Positions 1 through 13,325 of a DNA stretch of 64,000 nt are shown here, one piece after another. Below the pieces are notes generated by a model. That model saw nothing but the letters and a program-made list of their open reading frames with translations. It was not told the origin of the DNA and searched no databases. Both the position numbers and the translations under genes were made by a program. Origin of the DNA: Onchocerca lupi (taxonomy: Eukaryota; Nematoda; Chromadorea; Rhabditida; Onchocercidae); contig JAOVVO010000196.1 of assembly GCA_028564675.1 (NCBI GenBank), positions 1-64,000 on the forward strand. The letters are read 5' to 3'. Numbering within the stretch: the stretch's first letter is position 1; every line of letters begins with the position of its first letter.

Positions 1-329
1 TATATATATATAAAGAGATAGAGAGAGAGATGCTTATTTAACAGAGGAGCGATATTGAAACAATTGAATTCTATAAGTTGTAAAACTGCTTGAGTGGTTA
101 ACCATATTTAACATTTCATTTCATCTTTTTTTGTCTTGTTTTTTGTATATTTGGTGTCTGGAATTTGCGAAAATCTATCTCTTTTATTTTTTTTTTTTCA
201 ATATTTATTCCCATTCTCTATTTTTCAAATTTAGATATTAAGTCTTTGTTATGAAATTGGAATTGTGGTATCGGAAAGCAAAAGCAAGAGATTTTAGATA
301 TTTGTTCGAGATTCCTTTTTTATATTCAG

Positions 330-346
330 ATTATGGATACATTCCT
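330..346 (+). other. Possible 17-base micro-exon of the NT5C2-like gene
   Basis: A strong pyrimidine-rich acceptor ends at 329 and a GTAGAT donor follows 346. Read in phase 1 the piece gives DYGYIP and joins in frame to GVMEYLLG of the next exon. As I remember the vertebrate protein, it has an Asp-Tyr-x-Tyr stretch at the same spacing. The exon is very short and its donor is weak. The simplest alternative is that the upstream exon is outside the window. Confidence 0.3.
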
Positions 347-470
347 GTAGATCTAAGTTTTTTTACGGTAGAGAAGCGATTCACATTTGTTTCCATTCGA
401 CAAAAATTCTATATAGTTTGTATGTACATAACTCAACTTTTATACATGCTTATGAAAGTGTGACTATCAG

Positions 471-2360
471 GGAGTAATGGAGTATTTGCTGGGAGCAGAT
501 TGGACTGCATATTTCAATATCACCATTGTGGATGCTAAAAAGCCGAAATGGTTTGCTGAAGGTACTGTGTTCCGTCAGGTGGACACCAAAACAAGTGCGC
601 TCAAAATCGGCTCTCATATGGGTCCACTTGAACAAGGCCAAGTTTATGCTGGAGGTCTGTTCCATTCTTACAGTAACTGTTTTTTGGATTTTAATGATGG
701 TTCCAGAGCTTCGACCATTCTTCAGTTAGAGGTTGCTTCAAATACTAATCAAGTTTATTGCTTGTTCATGTAGGTCATGTACTTTTTTAGTTATAATATT
801 TTGATTCAAATTTTACAATGAGAGGTTTTTAGCCAAATATCGAGCTCTATTTAGGTTCTTGTGATGCATTCAGAAGATTGGTGAAAGCTCGTGGTAAAGA
901 TGTTTTATATATAGGCGATCATATTTTCGGTGATGTTTTAAGATCGAAAAAGGTTTGTGAATTACGGGTTTTCGTTGTTTGCAGACTGAATTACTTCCTT
1001 TCTCTTAATATTGCAATATAGATTTTTTTGGTGAGATTTGAATTTAAAGAAATAATTAGTTTCAGTATAAAATAATTATTTATTTCGTGCTGTCTAAAAT
1101 ATTTTTTATTTTTATCAGGCTAGAGGATGGCGAACTTTCCTCGTCGTTCCTGAATTAGCTCGCGAACTAACCGTGTGGACGGAACGCAAGCCGCTGTTTG
1201 AGAAATTAAAACTGCTGGATTCTGAATTGGCGGATGTATATAAAAATCTAGATAGTAATTCGAAGGAAAAACCATCAATTGTACACATTGTTGATGCAAT
1301 AACGGCATGTTTTTGATTATTCTTTTATAAATGTCAGAAAAAAAAAAGAAAAACATTTAAGAAACTTTCTTTTGGAACCAGACTTTCTTTTTGTCATTCG
1401 AAATGTGTAGTATGCAATTTCAGCTGCTTACACACGAAATGGATAATGAGTATGGCATGTTAGGTTCCGTTTTTCGCAGTGGTTCTCGGACTACCTTTTT
1501 TGCTTCACAAGTTCGTGACCAATTCTTTGTTACTTTATAAAAAAAATTGAATGTATGGAACTTGCACATGTTTGTTCAGAGTTTAATATTTGCTTTCTTT
1601 TTTGTTGTAAAAAATATCTTTAAAGAATAATTTAACATTTTTTTTTTTTCGTATAAAGATTTAATACTTCCAGCAGCTATAATAGTATGAAATAAAATGA
1701 TGAATTATTTATATATTTGCTGAAGGTTCTGTAGTTGAATTTGCATGTTTTTAAGGTTGAACGATACGCTGATTTATATGCATCGAGTTGTTTTAATTTA
1801 GTTCATTATCCACTTTTTTATTTCTTCCGCGCACCGATGACATTAATGCCCCATGAATCTACTGTTGACCATGCGTCTGTCTTATCTCCAACAAATCATG
1901 TTATACAAAAGGCTTCCGTCGGTAACGAAGGTGAATTTTGATCAATTTATTGATTAATTTCCATTCATTTCTTGGTTTATAGAATAAAATTCTGGAAATG
2001 CATTTGGGTTATCCTTTTAGTGTCTAATTATGCTATTTTTTTACTCAATTATTATTTTACTAGACACTTTATTGAAAGTTGCTGTTAGTATGATAGCAAA
2101 TAGTTGCAAAAAATTTAATCTCACTGTTACCTTGTTGAATGGATGGATATTTAATATTTTCTGCAGTTCGTGGTCTTAAAGTCGATGAAGCACCATTCTG
2201 CCATGAAGAAGAAGAAGAGGAGGCCTCGAATAGTGATGTGGAATTAGATGTTGGAAAAACGGATAGCTTGAGCGAAGAATTAACAAGTCAACAGCTAAAT
2301 AGTTTAGATGTTGTTGGTATTCCGCCTGGACATGTGGACGACATGTCCGAACAAATGTAA
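471..2360 (+). CDS. Cytosolic purine 5'-nucleotidase (NT5C2-like), 3' part
   Basis: This is the C-terminal part of a HAD-superfamily cytosolic 5'-nucleotidase, which in the NT5C2 family dephosphorylates IMP and GMP. Exons are 471-654, 855-952, 1119-1304, 1424-1510, 1756-1930 and 2167-2360, giving 307 residues with closed phases and a TAA stop. Family matches seen in order: FAEGTVFRQVDTKT; YIGDHIFGDVLRSKK, the HAD motif carrying the last catalytic Asp; GWRTFLVVPEL; VFRSGSRTTFFASQ; MPHESTVDH; and a Glu-rich acidic tail. The intron at 1305-1423 only works with a GC donor (see findings). The 5' part lies before the window. One more exon may sit at 330-346: a 17-base piece after a strong acceptor would read DYGYIP and match the family spacing upstream of VMEYLLG, but it is tentative. 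An AATAAA lies at 2484-2489. The family call is firm; substrate preference is inferred. Confidence 0.9.
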
Positions 2361-2817
2361 CTTTTATAGTTGTTTTTAGTGCATTTTTTTGTTCTAGCAA
2401 AACCAATCTTTCCTTTCGTAAGACTTTCTTTTAGTTACTACCATTACTTTTAAGACAATAATATTGGAAAAAATGCTTTTAGTAATAAATAATAAGTGAA
2501 AAACGAGTAATACTTTAACCAATCATTTATAAATAAGTAGAACAAAAAAAATAAGAGATTTTGGTAAATTTCAAATTTCATCTTTGATTTCATCTCTCTT
2601 TGTCTTGTTTTTCTCTTATTTTAGTAAACAGTCGTACTTTTTCTGTTGGAAGGAAATTGATGAAATTGTTTTTTCTTTTTTTCGAGAATTTTTAGGAAAT
2701 TATTTTTTGGTCCATTAATGATCTAGGGAAATCCAGTTGTGACAACAGCTGTTTTCTTGTGTATATATTGTATTACAGTTTCGCGTAATTTTCTTGTATT
2801 ATACCGCTTACAATCAT

Positions 2818-2850
<33 letters not shown>

Positions 2851-5037
2851 TGAAATCTCTGATTAGGTTTTAAGTGCTTTTGCTCAGCGAAAAGACGAAA
2901 CCATATATTGCTCAACATTTAGCGACTCAAATTTTAAAATAAAGCAAAATTAGAAGATTTTTTAGCGAATGACAAATCATATCAGAAATAAAAAAGTTAT
3001 GCTACATCTTGTACTGGGAGTCTTAAAGTTTCCGAGGATTTTGAAAACATTAAAACATTCAAGAAAAATTTCTTCTAACTTAGAAATGAAGTTGTTAAAA
3101 GTTAGCGCCTTTATGAGTCTTCCAAATTTTTAATTCTTAACATTCGTGCAATTTCTTAACATTGGCTTCCGAAAACACTGTGTGTTTTTTTATGCAGCTG
3201 CCGATTGTATTGGATCGTATTATTGTTCCACATTCCGTCATTTTCGTTTGAAAATCCATTAAATTTTTGTTGTCAAAATATTTCTTATTATAAATAATTT
3301 CCAGATTTCAATGATTCATTTTACCGATAATATTTCGGTTCCTCTCTTGCATTATCTTTTTCTTGTCAATAAAAGACACAAAGTTTTATTTTGATTGACT
3401 AAGCTTCATATTTAATAAAGTGCATTATTATGTTTTTGGACGACAGTTTACAGTAATTTCCGATTTCTTGATATGATCTATATAAATAAAGAAGCAGTGC
3501 AGTCAAAATAATGTTTTTCTCTATGGATTCGGCTTTTTTCTAGATGAACATTCCTAGACAATCAGATTCAGACTTCTCCAAGGACTTTCAATTCTGGGGA
3601 ATTCTTGGCTTTTTGTTCCTTACAGAGCTGGAATTTGAAAAACTCAAGAGAGAGTGGAGGGTAGTCTTGAAATGACGCGTCATATAAGGATACCATGCGT
3701 TGTAAAGATCTTCCATTAATTACCAAGCTTTTGTGCTATGATTAACGTGTTGCAAACCAACTTCTACTGTATAAAGATCGGGGTCATGCTTATAAAAAGG
3801 AGGAAACAAGCCTCTGATGAGGGCGGCTCAAATCACTCAAAGAGCATTACGCTTTGAGTATAGATGACAGTACGGTACAGTTCAGTACTTCATCTATATT
3901 CCATCAAATCGGCACTTGACTATAACTCTGATCAAATTCTCACCAGATATTCCATACGATCGATAACAAAGAAAATCAACCTAGTAATTGACTTCACCCT
4001 TGTTATTCTCGTTTAATTGTCTTATAAGTACATGAAGAATAAATCTTTCATCAATTAATGAAACCTTTATCGCAACTATTCTACCGATCTCCGTTACACC
4101 ATGCGTGATTGGATACGTTTAAACAAACGCATAAAATTGGTGGTAACATGCATCTTATTTCCACGGCGCTGGTTTATTTTAAGTCTGTTTCCTGAATCAC
4201 TATAAGCTTTCTAATACTAGTATTTTCTATATTATCGAGTCGCTACTCGTCTTGCAACTAATTTTTAAAAATGAACAGCTTTTTATCGAGTGTTGACTTT
4301 TTAAAACTGCTCTGAAGTGATAAAATTTCAATTACACAAGCAACAGAGAAAAAGCCATTTGCTATGTTTTCGTATTTTGTGGAAATTCGAAGATTTTAAT
4401 AATTATTTGGTAAGATTTTAATAATTAGTTTGTTGTTTGCGGCACGTCAAAAATTTTTCGAATATTGCGAACTGCAATTCACACTCATATAAAGAAAAAG
4501 AAAGTGGAAATTAAGACGGAAATATACCATTCACGTACGTATGCGCAACTGCAATAATAATTTTTTGGGTTCAGTAATTTGAAAAGAAAGCAGTACTCTT
4601 TTATGCAGAAGTCAACAAAATAAACCTACAAATACGCGCTAATTAAAGAGTAAATGCAAAAGATACTTTTCTAAAACGAATGTGCACTTTAAAGTTAGAC
4701 ATACTGATGTGTAGGTTTGGAAGTGAAATTAAAGAGATAATTCTGTTCACAGTATGTCAGGGTAATCGATTTTTTATTTCTAGTAAAATTTAAGTGATGT
4801 GCTTTCGTCCTAAACATGTCCAAGTCTCCACCATTTAGTTTCGACTAACGCTTTAGAAAAATATCAAAATTCCACGAAAAACAAGCAAAAAAGAATATAT
4901 ATAACTTGCAACAAATTGTTTATGGCATCTGCATTCGTTCTAATTTCTCAAATTTTCAGTAGAAACAAATTCAGCCACATTTTGAGATATCTCTTTCGGT
5001 TTTTTCGCATCAATTCCACCAGGAATCATTGCGGAAA
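2361..5037. other. Gap between convergent genes
   Basis: This is the intergenic space between the NT5C2-like gene and the first MAM-like gene, whose 3' ends face each other. It holds a likely poly(A) signal at 2484-2489, a run of about 30 T at 2820-2849 and a small 8-bp hairpin near 3835-3860. On the minus strand AATAAA reads at about 4772-4778, a possible 3' signal for the MAM-like gene. I see no convincing exon or RNA gene. Confidence 0.6.
2820..2849. repeat. Poly-T tract
   Basis: An uninterrupted run of about 30 T downstream of the NT5C2-like gene. No target-site duplication or upstream retroposed body was seen, so it is annotated as a simple homopolymer. Confidence 0.9.
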
Positions 5038-8000
5038 TCAGCAAAGTGTTCTTGCTGTTCGCAAATCCACCGCATTATTTTCGATCACTTGAATATCATC
5101 TATTGCGCAAGCTCCTTGATTTGTCCTTGTATTTTCGCAGACAAATAAAATCTAGAAAATTTGCGAAATTGTTTTTAGCATTTTATCAGTTCCATAAAAT
5201 TGATTAGAGAAGTAGAAAAACAAAATAACCTAATCATATTTGTGGTCGATTTTACAGCACTCCATATTTATGATTCTAAGCAAAGATGGTCATGAATAAA
5301 AATGTAAACTAGAGAAAGATTTCCATGGAAATTTTGAAACTCTCAGTGAGAATTCCTGAAAATCCTAACAAAAAAAGAATAATTCAGTATTAACCTTAGA
5401 AGTGCCAGCAGGACAAATGAATGAGGAAAGCTTCCATGATCTATCGCTAACACTGACAAATTTATCAGATGCGAACAAGCAATGTTCCAAACTTTCGCAA
5501 CAACCTTTCAACTGTACGCCATGTGTTCCTTCGTAATATTGGAGTCGCAATCGGATTGGTTCTTTTAAATCGGCAATATCCACTGTTAAACCAGCCATTT
5601 CTCTCGGATATAAAAATGTTGCTGCGTAGTAATCGCCTTCTGGAATCAATTCGAATTTTGTTTTGCTTCAATTTATTATATGCCTTTGCAATGTGGAAGG
5701 TTTTATTAAAACTATTCGTAGAAAGAATATTCCTCTAAAATCAGTGGGAAATATTTTGTAGTTCGAAATTACTTTTCACTAAAAATAATTCTGAATTTCT
5801 TAAAATGACAGTTATTTCATGCACATTTCATATCAAATAATTTAATTTCTTTCAAACATATCAATTTTTTGGTAAAACAAACCAATTCCCTCCTTAACCC
5901 CGGTAACTTTATTCATGTATTGTCCAGTAACCACTTGGAAACTTGTTGTCATATCACGTATTGACTCCGTTTGATGCGCCTCTTTGTAATTGCATAGATT
6001 TCCTCAATAATATGATTCAAATGGATGTTGTAGTTTTAGATCAGTAATTTTGATTTTTCTAAAAATATAATATGGAAAATTTTTAAATGAACATACGATT
6101 TTCAAACGAGCATTTGATTGCATTGCAGATGACTGATGAAGAGGTGGTAATCTTGGAAGCGAATGCTTGACTTCCTTCTGAAGACGGTACCTTTGGGGCT
6201 ATTTCAGGTAAAGGTGAAAAAGCAGAACCAGACTGCAATCCCGAAGATAAAGATTCAGCTACAGATGCAGCTAATGATGTCGTTCCAGCTGTTTTAATCT
6301 CATTAAATGATTTCGCTTCTCCTAATGTCTGTTGTGATGTAGAATTTATTGCAGAACGTAAAGCAGTGTTCTGAAATAAACATTGTTGCAAGCAAAACAA
6401 ATTTGCTCGAACTATCAAATTCTCAATTTTTATCTATCAAAAACCTGTAAATTCTCGATTATCAGAAGTTATTGAAAAAAGCATAGTACTTCATCTAAAA
6501 AAACTGACAGTATTTTCACCAGGTTCTTTTACACTCAATGTTGCTGCTTTTCCATCTGTTTGTTCTTTCCGTTCCTCCTGTTCAAATCCACAATCATCAC
6601 CTTCCGTTTCATACAGTATTTCGATGTCATCCAGAATCACCATATCACCTCGTTCGCTAACAAAGTTACTCGCCACAAATACAATCTAGAATATCAAATC
6701 ATTCCCTCTCTATGTGTTTTGAAAATTTTCACGAATTTCCAGCAAAAGTTAATTTAGAAAAGCTCACATCAATAAGCGAAGCTTTCGGGAGAACCAATTC
6801 AGTCGCACCAAGGCCATTCACAAGAGGGAATTCTTGACAATTTAATAGAGGATTAAAGTTAACAGTGTTTGGAAATGATTCGCGTTGACATACTTGCAAT
6901 AAAACATTTTCTGACTGCCAGTGCCTGAAATTAAGAAATTAATATGAGCTGGCATGAACATGATTGATTTAATTTACTCACTCGATTAGATTGCAAGATA
7001 ACTGTTAATGCCGATCGCATAGATCAGCAAAGATTTAATGTGATGAGAGTTGGAAAAAGCTCGAATAACGAAAGAAGAATTCTAAAAACCTCAAGGAATG
7101 TAAACTAGTCAAAAATAAAATATTTGACAAAAATTATATCATTAAATAACTGATGTGTAATTACACACAAAAGTATATAAGCATTACCTTGCCCGTACGA
7201 TAATAGGTGAAGATGCGCAGCCAATAGCGCAGGATGCAAACTGCGCTTCATCTGAGGGTGCCGAACTGCTAGCATAAGTAACCAAATAATTACCACCTTT
7301 GTAAACAAACTTTAGTTTTTTTGTTGGAATTTTTACTGCCTTTTTCTCATTCTCTTTTCTCTCTTTAATTATAAATTCCCAATCACTTATGCAGTTAATT
7401 ATGCAATTTACATAAACTATAAGAAATTGTACTCTATCTTTTGTCTTAATATTCCATAGCTTATAATAACATTCGTTTAACAAGTTATATGAATTTGGAT
7501 CGCCTCAATAAAAGCCCCCAGAAAAAACAGATCTCAACAACTCATCGTTTAAATTGCATCAGTTATGAATAGATTTTGGTCATGCATGAAGAACATACTT
7601 GGAAAAGGTGCATTCTGGAACTGCGGTGAATCGGGTACGCCATTAGCTAGATGCCAATCAAGCTGGTCATCTGGTGGTGGAATATTAGCCCAGCAACATG
7701 GACGAGAATCAAAATCGCAAAATAACGCTTCGCCTAGAATTTTCAGAGAATTCAAAAATCGTGTGCCATCTCAATTTGTTTTCATACGACCCATTACTAT
7801 TGTCACTCGTCATATTTTTAGCACAGTTTAAACTATCAATTTAAATCAAATCCTTTTTTTCATAGTAGTTGGAATTCAGAAATGGAAGAATATAAGCAAA
7901 CAGGAATAAATAATTAATGAGCAATGAATGGCTGCTTAATAATATCATTTTAAAAAAAAAAAGTTGAATAATTTTGAATGCACAATGAAATTCTGCGCAA

Positions 8001-11000
8001 TTGGTCCAACCACAACTGTCAGAATTTGGGACAACACTTTTCCTCATATCTTCCACGCAAGACTTCATTGAGAAAATAGATGCAAAACAAAATAGCAGAA
8101 AAAAAAAAAAAAAAACCTCCAGAAACTGGACCACCACCTTCTGCGTTGTAACCATTTGAATCAAATTCACGTAATGTTATCTTTGATCCCAACAGATCTG
8201 TAAAGGAGCATTTTTTCAGAGATTGATGAAAATTTCTGCCATTACTAGAAATTTTGGTTCCCAGAATAATCAGCTTGTTGTGATTGATCGATCCAGAAAG
8301 CTATGGATAATCTTGCTCAGTAATAGAGAAGATTCTTTACGTATTTTCATCCACGTATTCATACAACTGCTCTTTTTCAACTCATTTCGACTACATTGTT
8401 ATTTTGAGAAGAAAGGTCCAGTGAATATTAAAATTGATGAAGTTTCCCTTCCATATATTGTTTGGCATTCATTCAAATGACATATATTTTTTGTTTATGT
8501 TTGTCCTTGAAGGAAAAGAGATGTACAAATTAGTTAATAAAAGAATGACAAGGTTGGGAAGAGTTAGGAAATGTTTTCGATATAATTTGTAAACTTCTGA
8601 TCATGACAGCTGGATAACAGTCCTTAGGGTGTTTTTTAATTTGTCAACACGTCTCATTCATCTTTTTATGCCAATTCATTACATTGTAATAAAAATAAGT
8701 GTTCCAAGTAAAAAAATTGCCTGATTTCATTTATGGTGGCGTAAATGAGCTGAATAAACAAAGTATAACTTTTTAATTTCTTAGAAAGGATTCAATCATT
8801 TTATTGAAATATAACTTGCAGTATTGCAAGCAGAAATATTTGTTATCTAATTTTTAGATTATTTACAGTATGCTATCTTATGACATCTCTGTTACTCGTA
8901 TTAAATCACAACAAATCATGAAACTAAAACGAGAGAAGTAAATGACAAATAAAGAGAATTCAGAGTGTCAAAATTTTAACAAAATTTCTTGATAGGATCG
9001 AGGAAAATTTGAAATCCAAAGAGATTAGGAAATTTCAAAAATGATCTCATAATGTGTTTGATCGAAAATATTAAGATCTAAAATCCGCATACATTGCTGT
9101 CTCTTTGGGATAGTGAAGCTTTGATCTTCACAGGAAACTAAACTAAATCAAGATTTTAGAAAACGAAAACTTATTGATGAAGTTAAAAGTAATTGATGTA
9201 AGGAAATTTTTAGGTAATTTTCTTCTAGAAGAGAAAGCCAAACAAATTTAGATATCATTGAACTTACTATGAAGAAGCTGTTGCTGTGGAATCGGTTCAA
9301 CAGGGCCCCGATCGGCGGCTGAAAGTGCAGGCCTACTTATACTATTACTAATAAGATCTTCATTAGCGATAGATTTTTGTGCAGCAAGTGCAACTTGCGG
9401 TTGAGGAAACATTACTCCTTTTGGAATAGGTGGAATGCCATTAAACTGCATCAGTGATCCAGGTGAAAATGCTCGTGATGTCGCACTGAAGCAACTTTCT
9501 CCTGAAATTTCCGGATGGTAGTAATAAATAGATTGAAAACAAGTAATGATGTTAAGGATAAACTGAAAAATTTTTGATATTATTGTTAACTTTTTCTCTG
9601 AAATGACATATTGGAAAATTTGATTTTTGGTAATAGTCCTTTGAATTTCAATAAACAATAATTGGGAAATGTGATGACGATTATCAGGTTGAAATATTTA
9701 TTTTCCTCACATTGTTTTCTATTCTTGTTACTATTAGTATAACAGATTGCTTTGATGGGTTTAGCATTGCATTTGCATGCTAGGAAATTATGTTAGTTAT
9801 CAACTTTCAACTCTTTTATTAAGAGTTATCAAAAGTTTTCAACCCTTTTACAATTATTGTATAGATTAAATATGCATGTATTCTATTGCTGCAGAAAATA
9901 TTTTGCAAAACAATTTTATTTAACTGATTGCATGATGAAATCTTTTGCTTTAACCATATTCGTGGAAAACTTGAAAAGATTTGAACGGTCGGCAATGATA
10001 AAGGATGATCGCGAAATCGAAATTGGGTCAGAGGTGAACGACGAATTCGGTGGAATTCGATTTTAATTTTCGTGACCCATTAATGAATCATTGAAGAACA
10101 TGTGAGCCGTAGAACATATTTTGGTTTTATATTGTAAAGACGGAAAAAAAAAAACAGTAATTTTTTAGGTTTCTGAAGAATTAAACAAAGCATATCCTGA
10201 GCAAGGGTAAAAACTAATTAGCTATGTCATTTTTGTCTATTTCATTTTTTGGATGTGATCATAGATTATGATTCTGCTTACCACTCTGAATTCATTGTGA
10301 TTCTGAATACTATATAAGACTCTATGGAATTTAATTTATTTCGCATAAAACTTCTCTCAGAGAGCTGAGATAAAAGTTTAAGCACGCTTTAAAGAAGAAA
10401 CTTTCTTAACTGCTAGTATATTTTGCTGTATGAAAAAAGGAGGTGTTACGATCTTCGGTTTCCTGAATTTGCTGACAATCAGAATGATGGAAAAATGGGG
10501 TTAAATTTCAATTTCGTTAATCCCGTCAATTGAACTGCCTCACTTTTCTATTATTTGTGCCTTTGCCTTCGAATTAAACGTCTACATAATTGTCATCATT
10601 CGGAAACAATTCATGTATCTTTTCATGAAACAAAAAAAAAAAAAAAAGAAAAAATGAAGAAAGAAAAACGAATGAGCATTAAAATAAAATTCCCAGGATA
10701 TACAATTTAGACGAATGTGCAAAAAGCAAGATCCGTGTTTATTTTTGCAGGAAATGTCTGGAAGCATGCGTAATTTCTGAGGAACTATTTTTGGATACGC
10801 TAAAAACAGAGTGAATAAACTGTTCACACAAATTTCCACATTGACTGTTTCCAAAATTTGCAAAACATGATGCAATTATTTTCAATCTATGGGAAGCAAA
10901 TTTTTCACATGTGATGAATGCGGTTTCAAAATCATCTCACATTTCAATACGTTTGGATCTAAATTGTTACAAAGGTTTTCCTTCTTTCAACTGAAACAGA

Positions 11001-12864
11001 GAAATCATTAAAAAACAAAAAAAAAGAAAGAAAAGGAAAAAAAGAAAAGAAAGAAAAAAGGAATTTATGTAGGTCAAGTTATCCACATTTTTAAAAATAT
11101 CCGATTTCTTTAGATTATTTCTCTTTGACTATTCTTTTCCGTCAATTTTAGCATGCATTGGTATGAATCATAAATTAAAAATTTTCTGAATTTGATGAAA
11201 CTGAAGACTATTTATAATTAAGCAATCTGAATGCAATATAATGCTTCGGAAACAATTTATAACGGATGCAGTTAACATCTCAGCTGAACAATATGCAGCA
11301 ATATGAATGAGGGAATCACGATGACCTTGTAACTGATTCATAACCAAATCATCAAGATCCATTTTGACGTTATCATTGAATTTCTTAAATATTTTAGACT
11401 AGGATTTTCGTAAGATTTTTCAATCCTGATTCAAATTCCACTTTTCCCGCTTCTACTAAATATAATGTTGAAAATACAATCTACCATGTTTTTTTGGTCG
11501 AAAAAAAAGACTAAGAAAAATAAAAATTTGTGGAATATGCCTGCTTGAGTTTTCAGGGTGGAAGGGTATACAGTAAAACACATTTTTAAATAAATCATCG
11601 TAACTGTCAATAAATGCGGACGAAAAGATTTTCAATAATTCAAAAAGTGACAATATTAACTTAGAACTCTTAAGCCAAGCTCAATTTCAAACAAAATTGA
11701 ATTTAGTGCAATACTTATTATTGATGCTGTTTTACTCATTCTGTACGCAAACAATCATTTTAAAAATGAAATCCGAAGGTTTTTTTTTTTCGAATATTCA
11801 CAACGAAATATAATAGTTATCCAAAATTTTTTGGAAAATTCAGTTATTAAACATCATAATGTTCTATGATGTACTCTTAAATTTCAACATGATCTTATAC
11901 AAATAAATTTTAGAAATGATAAATTTAAATTTAAAATCTCCGAAAAAAAGTTGGGATATTTCCTACATAATCATGTTGTCATATTTGAAAACAGTGTAAA
12001 AATTGATCCAAAAAAAAAGTTTTAATAAATAAAGCAAATAAAATGTGCTTGCCAAAAACTCCCCTCCCAATTAGATTTTGTAAATAATTCCCTTTTAAAC
12101 TTTGAAATGGCTGTAAAATCACATAGAATCTATATTGCTCTTGAAATGAAATATTACTTTAAGCATTACCATGGATTACATTACCATGGAAAATTTCAAC
12201 TGTCTACTTGGAATTGAACTGTTTTAAATGATCTTAAATGATAATTCTGATTAAAACTAGTGTTTTTTTTTTCCTTGACTATTTCTAAATTTCAAAACTT
12301 AAACATTTTTCTTTTCAAAAAGCATAAAAAATCGAATTGAAAGTTGCATTTTTATTTTCTGAAAATGTTTCACAAGTTTACTTATATGCACACTTCGATT
12401 GAGTTCCACAGATATTCGAATTTACCGCGTAAGATCGTTTTATCTTTTTATATAAAAATGTAACCTCATGGAATTCTAATCCTTTGTAGCATAATTTTCA
12501 ACTTCCACGAATAAAATCTAGAAATCTACGAAGAAACTGCTAATTATTATTCTTACGATTAAATATTATTATTATTATTATTGCTATTTCTAGGCCATAG
12601 ACAAACAATATAAATGAATTAATGAAATGGCAATATAGAGGATTATTTTTAAATTTTAAACAAATTTTGCATGTATGCTTTGAAAATTTAGAAAGAGTTA
12701 ATGGAAAAGATGTAAGAAAAATTGGAATATAGCTTTTATGTTTTTTAGTGTTATGTTAATTAGTAATTTATTGGCTTTTCTCTACGAAGAATGAAAAGCA
12801 TACCTAATTGGAATAAAGTTGTTGACAATGATGCAAAAATGAAGATAACGATAGATGATAACAT
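5038..12864 (-). CDS. Secreted protein with two MAM-like modules (paralogue B)
   Basis: Eleven exons give 568 residues: 12804-12864, 9268-9501, 8117-8197, 7599-7733, 7188-7296, 6768-6924, 6509-6685, 6097-6370, 5883-6002, 5395-5639 and 5038-5151 (TGA). All phases close. Exon 1 encodes a clean signal peptide (Met, then a run of hydrophobic residues to about residue 20). It splices across a 3.3-kb intron to a Pro/Ser-rich stretch. MAM-like module 1 spans about 131-287 (CDFDSRPCCW, then YYR-type core strands, ILDDI, closing Cys). A Ser/Thr-rich linker covers about 288-400. Module 2 spans about 400-567 (KCSFEN, LCNYKEA, CAIDDI, final Cys next to the stop). MAM modules are extracellular beta-sandwich adhesion domains; no membrane anchor is visible, so secretion is inferred. 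The acceptor at 6003 (TTGAG) is the least canonical junction. The partner and role are unknown. Confidence 0.82.
9502..12803 (-). other. Long first intron of MAM-like paralogue B
   Basis: A 3.3-kb intron separates the signal-peptide exon from the rest of the gene, while the other introns are about 90-1070 bases. It contains poly-A and A/G-rich tracts (about 10631-10665 and 11013-11062) and a short ATT repeat near 12563-12585. Two stretches on the minus strand (about 10675-10830 and 11170-11360) stay open but neither is needed for phase, and neither resembles a MAM module. Confidence 0.6.
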
Positions 12865-13300
12865 TCGGACTTTTCGTTCCAGAAACAACCAATTGTTTCT
12901 GGGATCGGAATAGTGATAAAGATGATTACAGGTACCAGTAGCAACCTACAGGATCGAAATTGCAGATTACGATGAATAAGAGTTGGTTCGCTCTGCTACG
13001 ATGTTCAGATATTTGAAAAATGGAAAGTTTTTTGGAAGAAATTGATGCAAAGTGAAAGAAAAACTGCTGCTGGATGTATAATTAATAACGATTGGTAACG
13101 GCTGACGACACCCTGCCTCTAATCCAATGATATCTGACTGTGACGTTGTGATTTCAGTTGGAAATTATTAGCAAATGTAGCAAATTTTAGAGACAATGAT
13201 TCAATAACTGTCCTCTTAAGACTGTTCCAGGCGAGAAACAACAAAGATGATTACACTGATTGGCGGAGCAACTGAAGATGGAACTGCTGCGTGCAATTAA

Positions 13301-13325
13301 GGATGGCTGGATGGATGGATGGATC
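13301..13325. repeat. GGAT microsatellite
   Basis: Short tetranucleotide array of GGAT units with one interruption, about 440 bases upstream of the first exon of MAM-like paralogue B. Confidence 0.85.

Noticed and set aside
1..12. Short TA run at the window start
   Set aside because: Too short and cut by the window edge to call as a repeat locus.
7841..8116. Minus-strand Cys-containing sequence (SCVEDMRKSVVPNSDSCGW) between two MAM-like B exons
   Set aside because: Exons 8117-8197 and 7599-7733 join directly in phase 1; including this stretch breaks the frame or adds a stop.
10675..10830. Minus-strand stretch with several Cys after a TTTTTAG acceptor inside the 3.3-kb intron
   Set aside because: Exon 12804 already joins 9501 in the right phase, and this piece has no clean donor and does not extend a MAM module.
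11170..11360. Minus-strand open stretch MDLDDLVMNQLQGHRDSL
   Set aside because: Open for about 64 codons but without phase-compatible junctions to the MAM-like gene and without a recognisable domain.
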